Source of the DNA: Coprobacillus sp. CAG:605
GTDB taxonomy: Bacteria > Bacillota_I > Bacilli_A > RF39 > UBA660
Length of the DNA: 64,000 bases
Assembly: GCA_000433255.1 (NCBI GenBank)
Contig: HF998226.1
Span: 62,001-126,000 of the forward strand
Direction: 5' to 3'
The notes under the pieces were generated by a model. The model was not told the DNA's origin, searched no databases, and saw nothing but the letters and a program-made list of their open reading frames with translations. The position numbers and the translations under genes were made by a program. Of this stretch, positions 8,560 through 16,650 are shown piece after piece. The first letter of the stretch is position 1, and each line of letters starts with the position of its first letter.

Positions 8560-8610
8560 GATTAAAATGCAATTAATAATATAGGAAGATAACTAAATGC
8601 TGCTTATGCA

Positions 8611-8790
8611 ATGCAAAAATCATTAGAGAGTTTAGGAATTAATAGATATGCTCTCGACAATATGCAAGAAACATCAGTAAAAATATTTGAAAACGAGGAA
8701 AAATATTGTAAAGAAAATGTTGTTTACAGATTACTATCGTTACTATCTATAATGTTTATTAACTTAGGAATAATATATAAAAGTCAGTGA
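8611..8790 (+). CDS. Possible small protein or remnant, 59 residues
   Basis: An ATG-initiated frame of 59 residues ends in a hydrophobic segment (residues about 40-55) and YKSQ. The frame stays open upstream to a TAA at 8590-8592, and no clear ribosome binding site precedes the ATG, so it may be the C-terminal remnant of a lost gene. In its favour, its TGA falls in a long palindromic bidirectional terminator that also ends the convergent gene. No homology can be recognised. Confidence 0.3.
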   Translation: MQKSLESLGINRYALDNMQETSVKIFENEEKYCKENVVYRLLSLLSIMFINLGIIYKSQ

Positions 8791-8806
8791 AAGATCACTG
8801 ACTTTT
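8779..8806. terminator. Bidirectional terminator
   Basis: A perfect 12-bp palindrome: AAAAGTCAGTGA (8779-8790) pairs with TCACTGACTTTT (8795-8806) around AAGA. Because A and T tails lie on both sides it can terminate both strands. It contains the TGA of the + strand small frame and the TGA of the - strand surface protein, so both end in -KSQ. Confidence 0.85.
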
Positions 8807-9631
8807 AGCATGCTTTTTCTTTTTAAATTTTCTATAAATAATCACACTTATTATAATAAGAAATATAGTTGTAATAGCATCATCACTATTACTAGTATTT
8901 TCTTTATTATCGCTATTAGAACTACTAATACTATCTTTAATAATGCTTAATGTATATGTTTTATAAACATTATCATTAATATCTAATAATTTTAACTCTA
9001 CATTATTAATACCATCATTTAGCTTAATATTATTATCATATTCTACCTTAGAATTACTAAGCGTATTAATATTAACACTATCTAAAGTAGTATGATATTC
9101 CATATAATCATTAATATCTATATTATCATTATTAATACTAATACTAGAGATATTTGGCTCTTCTAAGTATTTAATATCAAGATTATATTCTTTACTAGTG
9201 TTATCTTCACTAGTAACAGTAATCTTAATATTATTATCTCCTATACTAATATTAGAGTAGTTAGATACCTCATATTTAGATTTAGTACTTTCTAATATAA
9301 TATCAATATTATTTACTTTACTATACGTATTATATTCCATAGTATCGTTAACTTCTATGTTAGTATTATCAATACTAATAGATTTAATATTCTTATTAGA
9401 ATCTAATACCTTAGTTGTCGTTGTTTTATTAGTATTACTACTACTAGTATTAGTACTACTATTCGTTTTACCATGGCAATGATATTGCCCATAACTTAAA
9501 CCCCATTTAGCACAATTAGTTCTACAAGTATGACAACCATTACTATCTGTTCTTCCTGGATGTGCTTCTACATAAAGAGGAGATAATATAACTATCATAA
9601 TCATTATTAATCTTTTTATTTTCTTTTTCAT
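8795..9631 (-). CDS. Secreted YHYH-type protein with beta-sandwich repeats and C-terminal anchor
   Basis: The product has 278 residues. Residues 1-23 form a signal peptide ending VEA. The next block, HPGRTDSNGCHTC...YGQYHCH (residues 24-53), is the Cys/His-rich YHYH-type domain found in exported Firmicute proteins. A Ser/Thr/Asn-rich linker (about 55-80) leads into two or three cadherin-like beta-sandwich repeats (about 80-230), recognisable by recurring I-S-I-x-N-x-x-I-x-x-N-D-x-M-E-Y units. The C-terminus has a membrane helix (about 252-267) and the basic tail KFKKKKHAKSQ. It is therefore a surface-anchored protein without LPxTG. It is convergent with upstream genes and divergent from the ATPase gene. 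Confidence 0.75.
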   Translation of the reverse strand: MKKKIKRLIMIMIVILSPLYVEAHPGRTDSNGCHTCRTNCAKWGLSYGQYHCHGKTNSSTNTSSSNTNKTTTTKVLDSNKNIKSISIDNTNIEVNDTMEYNTYSKVNNIDIILESTKSKYEVSNYSNISIGDNNIKITVTSEDNTSKEYNLDIKYLEEPNISSISINNDNIDINDYMEYHTTLDSVNINTLSNSKVEYDNNIKLNDGINNVELKLLDINDNVYKTYTLSIIKDSISSSNSDNKENTSNSDDAITTIFLIIISVIIYRKFKKKKHAKSQ

Positions 9632-9706
9632 ACTTCACTACTCCTATACATATAAACTCTTATATTTAAATTATATCTTATTAATTAGTATTAATAAATG
9701 TTTCTA

Positions 9707-9733
9707 TTGACTTTTATATCATTTAAGTATAAA
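9707..9733 (+). promoter_or_regulatory. Promoter for the ATPase-partner operon
   Basis: TTGACT (9707-9712) is followed by TATAAA (9728-9733) with a 15-nt spacer, or by TAAATT (9730-9735) with 17 nt. The leader holds two copies of AGGCAGTA, the second containing the ribosome binding region of the gene at 9786. Confidence 0.45.
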
Positions 9734-9785
9734 TTATGGTTAAAGGCAGTAAATTTAAACAATAATCTTTTAGAGGCAGTAGTTT

Positions 9786-12122
9786 ATGAAAATATCCATA
9801 AACAATTTTAAAAATGTAAATGGAATAAAAGATTTAAAAGACAAAAATAATACAACAAACGAAGAAAAACACGACGCAAAAATTGTAATTGAAGGGGACG
9901 CACTTATATATGCACCCAATGGAGGTACCAAGACCTCATTAGCCAAAGGCCTAGAATCAATTGCCAACGGCGAAATACCAAAAGATAGGATTTTTGATAA
10001 AAGTGGAGAGTATAACATCGAAATAGATGACAGACGCTATACTGAAATGACTCCCCAAAAGATTGATAATATTCTTGTTTATAATTATGAATCTTATTAT
10101 CAAAAGTTATTAATGAATAATGAATTAAGTACTTTAGCAATGTCTTCAGAGCTATATGATAAGTTTCATCCTACTATTGAAAAATACGAAGAGGTTATTA
10201 ATAATTGCTTTAATGCTATTTGCAACGACTTATCTAAAAAGAAAAGTGATAGTGATAAAGCAAAAGAAGTAAATGATTTTTTCTCCACTGTATTTAATAT
10301 AGTAAAGAAAAAAGATATTATCGTTTTTCTAAATACTTTAAAATGGGATGATAAAATAGAAATTTCAGATGAAATTAACATATTTGATGTCATTAACGCT
10401 AAAACAAAAGTTATTTTAGAACAAGAGAATATTAAAACAAATATAGAAAAGTTGAATGAACTTTTATCAAAACAGGATACTATATTTTTTGGAAAATTTT
10501 CACCTGCAAGCTTAGAAAGCTTGATGAAAGAGATAGAAGTATCTGGCTATTTTGAGGCCGGGCATTCTTTGAAGTTTAGAAACTATGAAGAATTAGTACC
10601 AACTGAATCAAGGCTTAAAGATATATACAAAGAAGAAAAAGAGAAGTTTTTTAACTCTGAAGAAGGCAAAAATACTTTAGAAAGTTTATTAACATCTTTA
10701 AAGAAAAACAAAGAGACAAAGCAATTAGAAAGTATAATTAGAAAACAACCAGAATTATTTGAAGGTTTAGAAAATATAGAAGCTTTTAAAGCCAATATAT
10801 TGGCTGCAAAATTATTTCCTTTAAAGGATACTATCTCTAATACTTGTAAAATCATTGATAAATTGAATGTGAAAATAAAAGAATTTTTGGAAGCTTCTAA
10901 AAGAGAAGAAAGCCAATGGCAAAAAATTTGTGATGAATTTGAGAATAGATTTGATGTTCCGTACAGAATTGCTGTTGAAGATGAAGAAAATGCATTGCTT
11001 GGTGAAAAAGCTCTACAATTTATAATAACCTACTATGATGGAAATAAAGATGTCCTAACAACTAATAGTGCAAAACTAAGTGATGAAAAAGCAAAAGAAG
11101 TATTAAGTACAGGGGAATTAAGAGCATTAACAGTTTTAAGGTTTTTGTTTGATTTAGAAGACAAAGTTAATAATAATGATAATGTTTTCGTGGTACTTGA
11201 TGATGTAGTAGATTCGTTTGATTATAAAAATAAATATGCAATGTTAGAATATTTAGATGATATTAGCTATTCTGATAAGAAAAATATAACTTGCTGGATT
11301 TTAACTCATAATTTTGACTTTTTTAGTAATTGTTCAACAAGGATTGGCTATAAGAATAAATATTTTATTCAAAAGTCAAAAGATTGTGAAATATTGCATA
11401 AATTGTCTAGTAATGATTCTAAAGTTTCAACTGGCGGCTTGGACTTTTTTAAAGACTTTAAAGGAAAACTAGATAGTTGTAATACTAATACGTTTGAAAA
11501 GGCATTTTATAGCCTATTACCAGTATGTAGAAATATAATTGAATTAAGTTCTAATGGTAATGTTAACGAAAACGAAGATTACAAGTTACTTTGCTCAGCA
11601 TTGCATTATAAAGATAATACAGAAAGTTTAGAATTTAACGAGTTTCAAAGTATTTACAAAGATATTCTTGGGATCGAGTCGAAAAATTTAATAAATAATA
11701 ATAAAAAAATTTATGAAGTACTCTTAAGTATAGCAAATTCTATTCAAAAAACTTATCGAGATAATAATTCTAAATATAATGAGTTATCACTTCCAGAAAA
11801 GATAGTTTTATCTATTGCAATAAGAATTGAACTAGAGAAATATTTAAATGATTACTATGGTATTGTTAGTAGTAGTGATAATACTGATGATAATAAAAAT
11901 ACTTTGGCAAGTAAGTTCACTAAAGTCAAAAACTACATGCGACCTAAAGAATGTAAGATATTTACTAAAGCAATTGTTTCAACTCCAGATTTTATTCATT
12001 TAAATTCATTTATGTATGAGCCAATTGTAGATGTAGGTTTTGGAACACTAGTTTCACTATATAGTGATGTACAAAGTATTATGGAAAATAAAAATAACAG
12101 AAAGGAAGTTACGAATGTATAG
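9786..12122 (+). CDS. ABC/SMC-like AAA ATPase, probable defence-associated
   Basis: A cytoplasmic protein of 778 residues. The P-loop is atypical, APNGGTKTS (43-51), with Thr where the last conserved Gly of GxGK normally stands. It is followed by long helical, coiled-coil-prone regions (about 110-420), an ABC-type signature STGELRAL (about 439-446), Walker B VVLDDVVDSFD (about 467-477) and the H-switch WILTHNFDF (about 503-511). This order is that of RloC/PrrC-like and SMC-like ATPases. The C-terminal ~270 residues have no recognised nuclease motif. It is followed by an overlapping small gene. A two-gene anti-phage or abortive system is a reasonable inference, not shown. Confidence 0.65.
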   Translation: MKISINNFKNVNGIKDLKDKNNTTNEEKHDAKIVIEGDALIYAPNGGTKTSLAKGLESIANGEIPKDRIFDKSGEYNIEIDDRRYTEMTPQKIDNILVYNYESYYQKLLMNNELSTLAMSSELYDKFHPTIEKYEEVINNCFNAICNDLSKKKSDSDKAKEVNDFFSTVFNIVKKKDIIVFLNTLKWDDKIEISDEINIFDVINAKTKVILEQENIKTNIEKLNELLSKQDTIFFGKFSPASLESLMKEIEVSGYFEAGHSLKFRNYEELVPTESRLKDIYKEEKEKFFNSEEGKNTLESLLTSLKKNKETKQLESIIRKQPELFEGLENIEAFKANILAAKLFPLKDTISNTCKIIDKLNVKIKEFLEASKREESQWQKICDEFENRFDVPYRIAVEDEENALLGEKALQFIITYYDGNKDVLTTNSAKLSDEKAKEVLSTGELRALTVLRFLFDLEDKVNNNDNVFVVLDDVVDSFDYKNKYAMLEYLDDISYSDKKNITCWILTHNFDFFSNCSTRIGYKNKYFIQKSKDCEILHKLSSNDSKVSTGGLDFFKDFKGKLDSCNTNTFEKAFYSLLPVCRNIIELSSNGNVNENEDYKLLCSALHYKDNTESLEFNEFQSIYKDILGIESKNLINNNKKIYEVLLSIANSIQKTYRDNNSKYNELSLPEKIVLSIAIRIELEKYLNDYYGIVSSSDNTDDNKNTLASKFTKVKNYMRPKECKIFTKAIVSTPDFIHLNSFMYEPIVDVGFGTLVSLYSDVQSIMENKNNRKEVTNV

Positions 12123-12423
12123 TGCTCAACAAATAATAGATAAAAAGAAATATGCAGAAGAGCTTGAAGAATTAGATAAAATTGCCAAATATAAAAAATA
12201 CTTAGCTGATAACAATTATGTGTTTAACGATGAGATTCAACAATTCATTGTTCAAACAATTAATAAGTATAGAATCAAAATGGAAGTCAAAAATTTTTAT
12301 ATGTCTAAAGATGGCAATGACCATTTAAACAATCAAATTGATACATTAAATAAATTAGAAGAAATGATTAGCCAATATATATTCATAAAAGTACTAAAAA
12401 ACAAGGTAATTACTAATGAATGA
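12115..12423 (+). CDS. Small helical partner protein of the upstream ATPase
   Basis: The protein has 102 residues from the ATG at 12115, which follows AAAGGAAG by 8 nt; a longer in-frame extension upstream lacks a ribosome binding site. It overlaps the ATPase gene by 8 nt, so the two are translationally coupled. The sequence is almost wholly charged and helical (KKKYAEELEELDKIAKYKK and following), with no Cys, His cluster, signal peptide or membrane segment. It may be a regulatory or oligomerisation subunit of the ATPase. No family is recognised. Confidence 0.55.
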   Translation: MYSAQQIIDKKKYAEELEELDKIAKYKKYLADNNYVFNDEIQQFIVQTINKYRIKMEVKNFYMSKDGNDHLNNQIDTLNKLEEMISQYIFIKVLKNKVITNE

Positions 12424-12505
12424 TTTAATAGATAAAACATGTAATGAATTATATCCAATTGAAGATGTTGTTATTGAAAAATATGCTGATTGGGATTATT
12501 GCTAA
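12416..12505 (+). CDS. Possible 29-residue overlapping small protein
   Basis: A short frame begins with an ATG overlapping the end of the partner gene (ATGAATGA) and ends at TAA 12503-12505, encoding an acidic peptide ending ADWDYC. The overlap arrangement fits translational coupling, but it could equally be the stump of a third operon gene truncated by recombination. There is no independent ribosome binding site. Confidence 0.27.
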   Translation: MNDLIDKTCNELYPIEDVVIEKYADWDYC

Positions 12506-12546
12506 AGATATTAAATGAATAATGTAAAAAATAGGAGTCAAATAGT

Positions 12547-13926
12547 ATGAAAGAAAATGAAACAGAAAACATGTTAAATGTTTTAATAAACGACAATATT
12601 CAAAGAAATGACTTATTATTATCATTTACTAATTTTATATTAGCAACGACTAATGGGGTTATTGCTATAGATGGTAAATGGGGTAGTGGCAAAACATTCT
12701 TTGTTAGACAGTTACATTTCTTAATAAATTATTTAAACAATTATGATGAAAATGGGAAGATTAAAAATGAAGAAATGTATACCAACAATCTTTTAAATTT
12801 AGAAAATGTTAGCCATGATATAATGAATAATTTAATTGAATTTATGAAGACTATTAGAAATGACCATCGGTTAAGTAATCTAGAAAGCGTTAATTGTATT
12901 TATTTTAATGCCTGGGAATATGAAAATAATACTGAACCAATTTTATCGCTAGTATATAAAATTATTAATGATTTTCCATATTTAACAGCTAAAATGGAGC
13001 AGGCTAAAATAGATTTGGTTACTGGAACATTGGATGCCATTTCAAATTTTCTTTTTAAAGGAAACATTAATTTATCAAATTGTACAAACAAAAAAAATCT
13101 ATTAGAAAATATAATTACTTCTGAAGAAGCAAGATTTAAAATAAATAAATTATTTGAAGATTTATTACATGAAAATTGCAATAAAATGGTTATAGTTATA
13201 GATGAGCTTGATAGATGTAATCCTACATATGCCATAAAGCTTTTAGAAGAAATAAAGCATTATATTAATTCAGAAAATATTACGATAATAATCTCGACTA
13301 ACTTATATCAAGTCTCAAATAGTATTAAAAATCTTTATGGCTATAATTTTGATGTTGAAAGTTATCTAGATAAAACAATTGATATTACATTTGAATTACC
13401 TCCAATAAATAAAGAATACTACCTTCAAAGCTTATTACCAGGTTATGATTCTAGTGGTTTTTTTGAAAGGGTAATTATCAATTATATAAATTGTTATGGG
13501 CTTGAAATGCGTAGTATAAATAAGTATGTTAATTTGATGAAATTATATCAAAAGCATATGAATAATGATAAATTTAGAAAAATAAATTATGTGCTTGACT
13601 TTATGTTTTTACCATATATTTTAGGGCAGAGACTTTTTAGAATCGAAGATTATTCAGAGTTTGTTGGGGGTACTGGCTTTGAAGAATTTAAAAAATTCAT
13701 TTTATATTCTAAAAATACCCATTTTTTAATAAGAAGTTATATTCATCCAAATGAAAATATATCCACCGATACCATGTTAATTGACTTGAAAAAAATATAT
13801 AATTTTCTTTATAATCCCGATAAAGATGTTAGCAAAATAATTGTTGGGCATGCAGCTTTTGACAGTTATCAACGAGATGCATTTTTAATGATTTGTACAG
13901 TATTTAAAAGTTTAAACATTAAATAA
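12547..13926 (+). CDS. KAP-family P-loop NTPase
   Basis: The 459-residue protein has Walker A GKWGSGKT (43-50) and Walker B VIVIDELDRC (about 215-224), both characteristic of the KAP NTPase family, together with the CIYFNAWEYE motif (about 117-126) that is diagnostic for the family. Unlike many KAP proteins no clear transmembrane pair interrupts the NTPase domain, so it may be cytoplasmic. Bacterial KAP proteins occur sporadically, often on mobile or defence islands and in some phage-exclusion systems. The ribosome binding site is AGGAG, 11 nt before the ATG. It stands alone between the ATPase pair and the polysaccharide cluster and has its own terminator. Confidence 0.82.
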   Translation: MKENETENMLNVLINDNIQRNDLLLSFTNFILATTNGVIAIDGKWGSGKTFFVRQLHFLINYLNNYDENGKIKNEEMYTNNLLNLENVSHDIMNNLIEFMKTIRNDHRLSNLESVNCIYFNAWEYENNTEPILSLVYKIINDFPYLTAKMEQAKIDLVTGTLDAISNFLFKGNINLSNCTNKKNLLENIITSEEARFKINKLFEDLLHENCNKMVIVIDELDRCNPTYAIKLLEEIKHYINSENITIIISTNLYQVSNSIKNLYGYNFDVESYLDKTIDITFELPPINKEYYLQSLLPGYDSSGFFERVIINYINCYGLEMRSINKYVNLMKLYQKHMNNDKFRKINYVLDFMFLPYILGQRLFRIEDYSEFVGGTGFEEFKKFILYSKNTHFLIRSYIHPNENISTDTMLIDLKKIYNFLYNPDKDVSKIIVGHAAFDSYQRDAFLMICTVFKSLNIK

Positions 13927-13955
13927 ACATTAGTTTAATATGACTAATGTTTTTT
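13926..13955 (+). terminator. Rho-independent terminator after the KAP gene
   Basis: AACATTAGT (13926-13934) pairs with ACTAATGTT (13943-13951), followed by Ts to 13955. It overlaps the final base of the stop codon. Confidence 0.85.
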
Positions 13956-13994
13956 AAAATTACCAAAAATTGTAATGCACAAATACAAAAATAG

Positions 13995-14003
13995 TGATAT
14001 AAT
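13995..14003 (+). promoter_or_regulatory. Extended -10 promoter of the polysaccharide cluster
   Basis: TGA directly before a perfect TATAAT (13998-14003); no good -35 box is seen at 16-18 nt, as is common for extended -10 promoters. It lies 51 nt before the first cluster gene. Confidence 0.65.
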
Positions 14004-14053
14004 ACAATAGATTTTAAGTAAATGAAATGTTTATATATAGGAGTTGTGTTTGT

Positions 14054-14716
14054 ATGGATAGCAGTACAGAATATTTAACTCATGATATTTTTATAAAGAA
14101 ATATCTATATTTTGGAGTTAAAAGATTATTTGATATTTTAATAGCATTAATAGGGTGTCTATTTCTATTACCAGTAATATTAATAGTTAAAATATCTTAT
14201 TTACTACATAAAGACTTTGATTCAATCTTCTTTAGACAAAAAAGAATAGGTAAGAATGGTAAAGAATTTAACCTTTATAAATTTAGAAGTATGGTTCCTA
14301 ATGCTGATGAAGTATTAAAAGAATTATTGAAAGATCCTAAATATAAAGAAGAGTGGGATTTAAATCAAAAGTTTGAACATGATCCAAGAATAACATCTAT
14401 GGGTAATATATTAAGAAAGACTTCTTTAGATGAATTACCCCAATTTATAAATATATTAATAGGAGATATGTCTTTAATAGGACCTAGACCATTAGTACCA
14501 GGTGAGTTAGATAGTCATAATGGTAATCATGAACTATATGAAAGTGTTCGCCCAGGAATTTCGGGCTGGTGGGCAGCGAACGGAAGGTCTGCTACTACTT
14601 ATGAAAGAAGATTAGAACTAGAATATTACTATGTTCAACATTGTAGTTTAATCTTAGATATAAGATGTGTATTTAGAACTATTAAGGCTGTAATATTTAA
14701 GACAGGAGCAAAATAG
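14054..14716 (+). CDS. Initiating sugar-phosphate transferase (monotopic PGT)
   Basis: The enzyme transfers a sugar-1-phosphate from a UDP-sugar to undecaprenyl phosphate, the first step of polysaccharide repeat synthesis, at the inner membrane face. It has 220 residues from the ATG at 14054 (AGGAG 10 nt upstream); upstream in-frame codons to 14027 are unlikely. A re-entrant hydrophobic helix lies near residues 23-48. Hallmarks are FRQKRIGKNGKEFNLYKFRSM (about 75-95) and DELPQFINILIGDMSLIGPRP with the catalytic Asp-Glu pair. It is the single-domain (WcaJ-C/PglC-like) size class. As first gene of the cluster it commits lipid carrier to the pathway. Confidence 0.92.
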   Translation: MDSSTEYLTHDIFIKKYLYFGVKRLFDILIALIGCLFLLPVILIVKISYLLHKDFDSIFFRQKRIGKNGKEFNLYKFRSMVPNADEVLKELLKDPKYKEEWDLNQKFEHDPRITSMGNILRKTSLDELPQFINILIGDMSLIGPRPLVPGELDSHNGNHELYESVRPGISGWWAANGRSATTYERRLELEYYYVQHCSLILDIRCVFRTIKAVIFKTGAK

Positions 14717-14717
14717 A

Positions 14718-15545
14718 ATGGAAAAATTAGAAAACTATTCTGTCATAATGAGCGTTTATCAAAAAGTTGATCCAAAATATTTAAAAGAAAGCATCGATAG
14801 CATTTTAAATCAGACTTATAAAACAAATGAGTTTATAATTGTTAAAGATGGTCCGCTATTAGATGCTCAGAATGACTTATTAGCAGAATATTTAAAAAAA
14901 TATAGCAACACAATTAAAGTGTTAGAATTAGAAAAAAATTCTGGCGCCGGAGTAGCATATAATCTTGGAATAAGTAATTGTACAAATAAGTGGGCAGCAA
15001 TAATGGATTCTGACGACATGGCTTTGCCAACAAAATTTGAAAAACAAATGAATTATTTAAAAAAGCATCATGATATCGATGCTATTGGTAGCAATGCAGT
15101 TGAATTTTTAAATGATACTTCGAATATTGTTTCTACTAGAATTATGCCAGAAACAAATGATGAAATATTGAAATTTGCTCACAAAAGATGTCCAATGATT
15201 CAGCCGACAGTTATTTTTAGAGTTTCTTCGGTACTTTCTGCAGGAAGCTATCAAGAAAGCAAACTTACTGAAGACTATGATTTATATATAAGAATGATAA
15301 TGAGTAATTGTAAATTTTATACTTATCAAGAAGTCCTTTATTTTATAAGAACAAGCGAAGACTTCTTTAGGCGTCGTGGTGGAATAAAATATTTAAAACC
15401 AATACTGGGCTTTAAATATAAATACTATAAAAAAGGATTTTATAGTTTCAAAGAATTTATAATAACAGCAGGTTCTTCACTAGTTGTATCAATTATACCA
15501 AATTCTTTAAGAATACTGTTATATAAAAAATTTTTAAGAAGTTAG
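14718..15545 (+). CDS. Family 2 glycosyltransferase
   Basis: The protein has 275 residues with a GT-A fold. The N-terminal SVIMSVYQ, LNQTY, EFIIVKDG and the nucleotide-metal motif DSDDMA (about 93-98) are typical of GT2 enzymes, and ALPTKFEKQ follows as in EpsE/WaaB-like members. The C-terminal part (about 235-265) is basic and amphipathic, consistent with membrane association. It adds a sugar to the undecaprenyl-linked repeat unit; donor and acceptor are not predictable. It starts 2 nt after the previous gene with ACAGGAGC upstream. Confidence 0.88.
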   Translation: MEKLENYSVIMSVYQKVDPKYLKESIDSILNQTYKTNEFIIVKDGPLLDAQNDLLAEYLKKYSNTIKVLELEKNSGAGVAYNLGISNCTNKWAAIMDSDDMALPTKFEKQMNYLKKHHDIDAIGSNAVEFLNDTSNIVSTRIMPETNDEILKFAHKRCPMIQPTVIFRVSSVLSAGSYQESKLTEDYDLYIRMIMSNCKFYTYQEVLYFIRTSEDFFRRRGGIKYLKPILGFKYKYYKKGFYSFKEFIITAGSSLVVSIIPNSLRILLYKKFLRS

Positions 15546-15557
15546 ATTGGAGTATGT

Positions 15558-16634
15558 ATGATAATATACTTATGTTTGCTATTATATATTTTGGTTTTAT
15601 CAATGTTGTTTACCAAATACAAGGAAGATAATAAAAAGAAAAAATTATTTTTATTTATGAGTTTTTTGCCAATAATTTTAATATCCTGTATGCGAGCAAA
15701 TACAGTAGGTGTCGATACATACCAATTTACAAATGCATTTTTAAGAATTAGATATTTACAACCATATCAATTTGAAACGCTAAGATATGAATACGGATTT
15801 ACGTATTTTTGCTGGATATTAGGAAAAGTTTTTTCAAACTATCAAGCATTATTAATTGTTACTTCTATTTTTATTAATTTTTCAATTTTATGTTTTATAT
15901 ATAAAAATTCTAAAAATGTGTATCTAAGTACTATTTTATATATTATTTGTAATTTTTATTTTTCATATATGAATATTATGAGGCAGGCAATGGCTATTGC
16001 AATAATATTATTTGCTTTTGAAGAACTAAAGAAAAACAAAAAGATTTTATTTGTTATATGGGTAATTGTAGCATCTTTTTTTCACTCTTCAGCAATATTA
16101 GCAATCCTATTCATTCCATTTTACGGCAAGAAAGTATCTAAGAAAGCTGTTACTTTAATATTATTTTTAGCAATATTGGCTTTTGTATTTGGGAAAAATT
16201 TCTTTAGCTTTATTTCGTCATTTTCGCAAAGACTATCTGATTATTCAGGATCGGTATTTGCCTCAGAAAATTATTTTGGCTCTCTTTTAGATTCGGCTGT
16301 TTATTTGATTTCATTAGTTTTTGGTGTTACCTTAATAAAAAATAAAAAGATAATAGCAGAAAATAATAATATCGGATTTTTAGTCTATATGATGGGCTTA
16401 GCCGTTATAATGAATGTATTGGTTATGCGTGTTAGTATATTTAATAGATTTGCACACTATTTTACTATTTTTATAATAATATGGCTTCCAAATGTTGTAT
16501 CGAGTTTAGAAAATAAAAAAACACAATTTTTATTAAAAACTATTATAGTAGTATTTTTTATAATATATTGGCTAGTAATAATGATTTATAGGCCAAATTG
16601 GTATGGTGTAGTTCCATATCGTTTAGCATTTTAA
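15558..16634 (+). CDS. EpsG-family polysaccharide polymerase (Wzy-like)
   Basis: A polytopic membrane protein of 358 residues, with about 10 hydrophobic segments. It has the EpsG-family signatures SCMRANTVGVDTYQF (about 43-57) and YEYGFTYFCWILGKVF (about 77-92), followed by NIMRQAMAIAIILFA (about 137-151). EpsG-like proteins act as repeat-unit polymerases in capsule and exopolysaccharide clusters, and no other polymerase candidate is present here. It lies between glycosyltransferase genes in the same orientation with gaps of 12-16 nt. Confidence 0.85.
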   Translation: MIIYLCLLLYILVLSMLFTKYKEDNKKKKLFLFMSFLPIILISCMRANTVGVDTYQFTNAFLRIRYLQPYQFETLRYEYGFTYFCWILGKVFSNYQALLIVTSIFINFSILCFIYKNSKNVYLSTILYIICNFYFSYMNIMRQAMAIAIILFAFEELKKNKKILFVIWVIVASFFHSSAILAILFIPFYGKKVSKKAVTLILFLAILAFVFGKNFFSFISSFSQRLSDYSGSVFASENYFGSLLDSAVYLISLVFGVTLIKNKKIIAENNNIGFLVYMMGLAVIMNVLVMRVSIFNRFAHYFTIFIIIWLPNVVSSLENKKTQFLLKTIIVVFFIIYWLVIMIYRPNWYGVVPYRLAF

Positions 16635-16650
16635 GAAAGGAAGAAAATTT

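Noticed and set aside
9786..9880. Standard Walker A in the 778-residue ATPase
   Set aside because: The sequence is APNGGTKTS, with Thr at the last Gly; reported as divergent rather than canonical.
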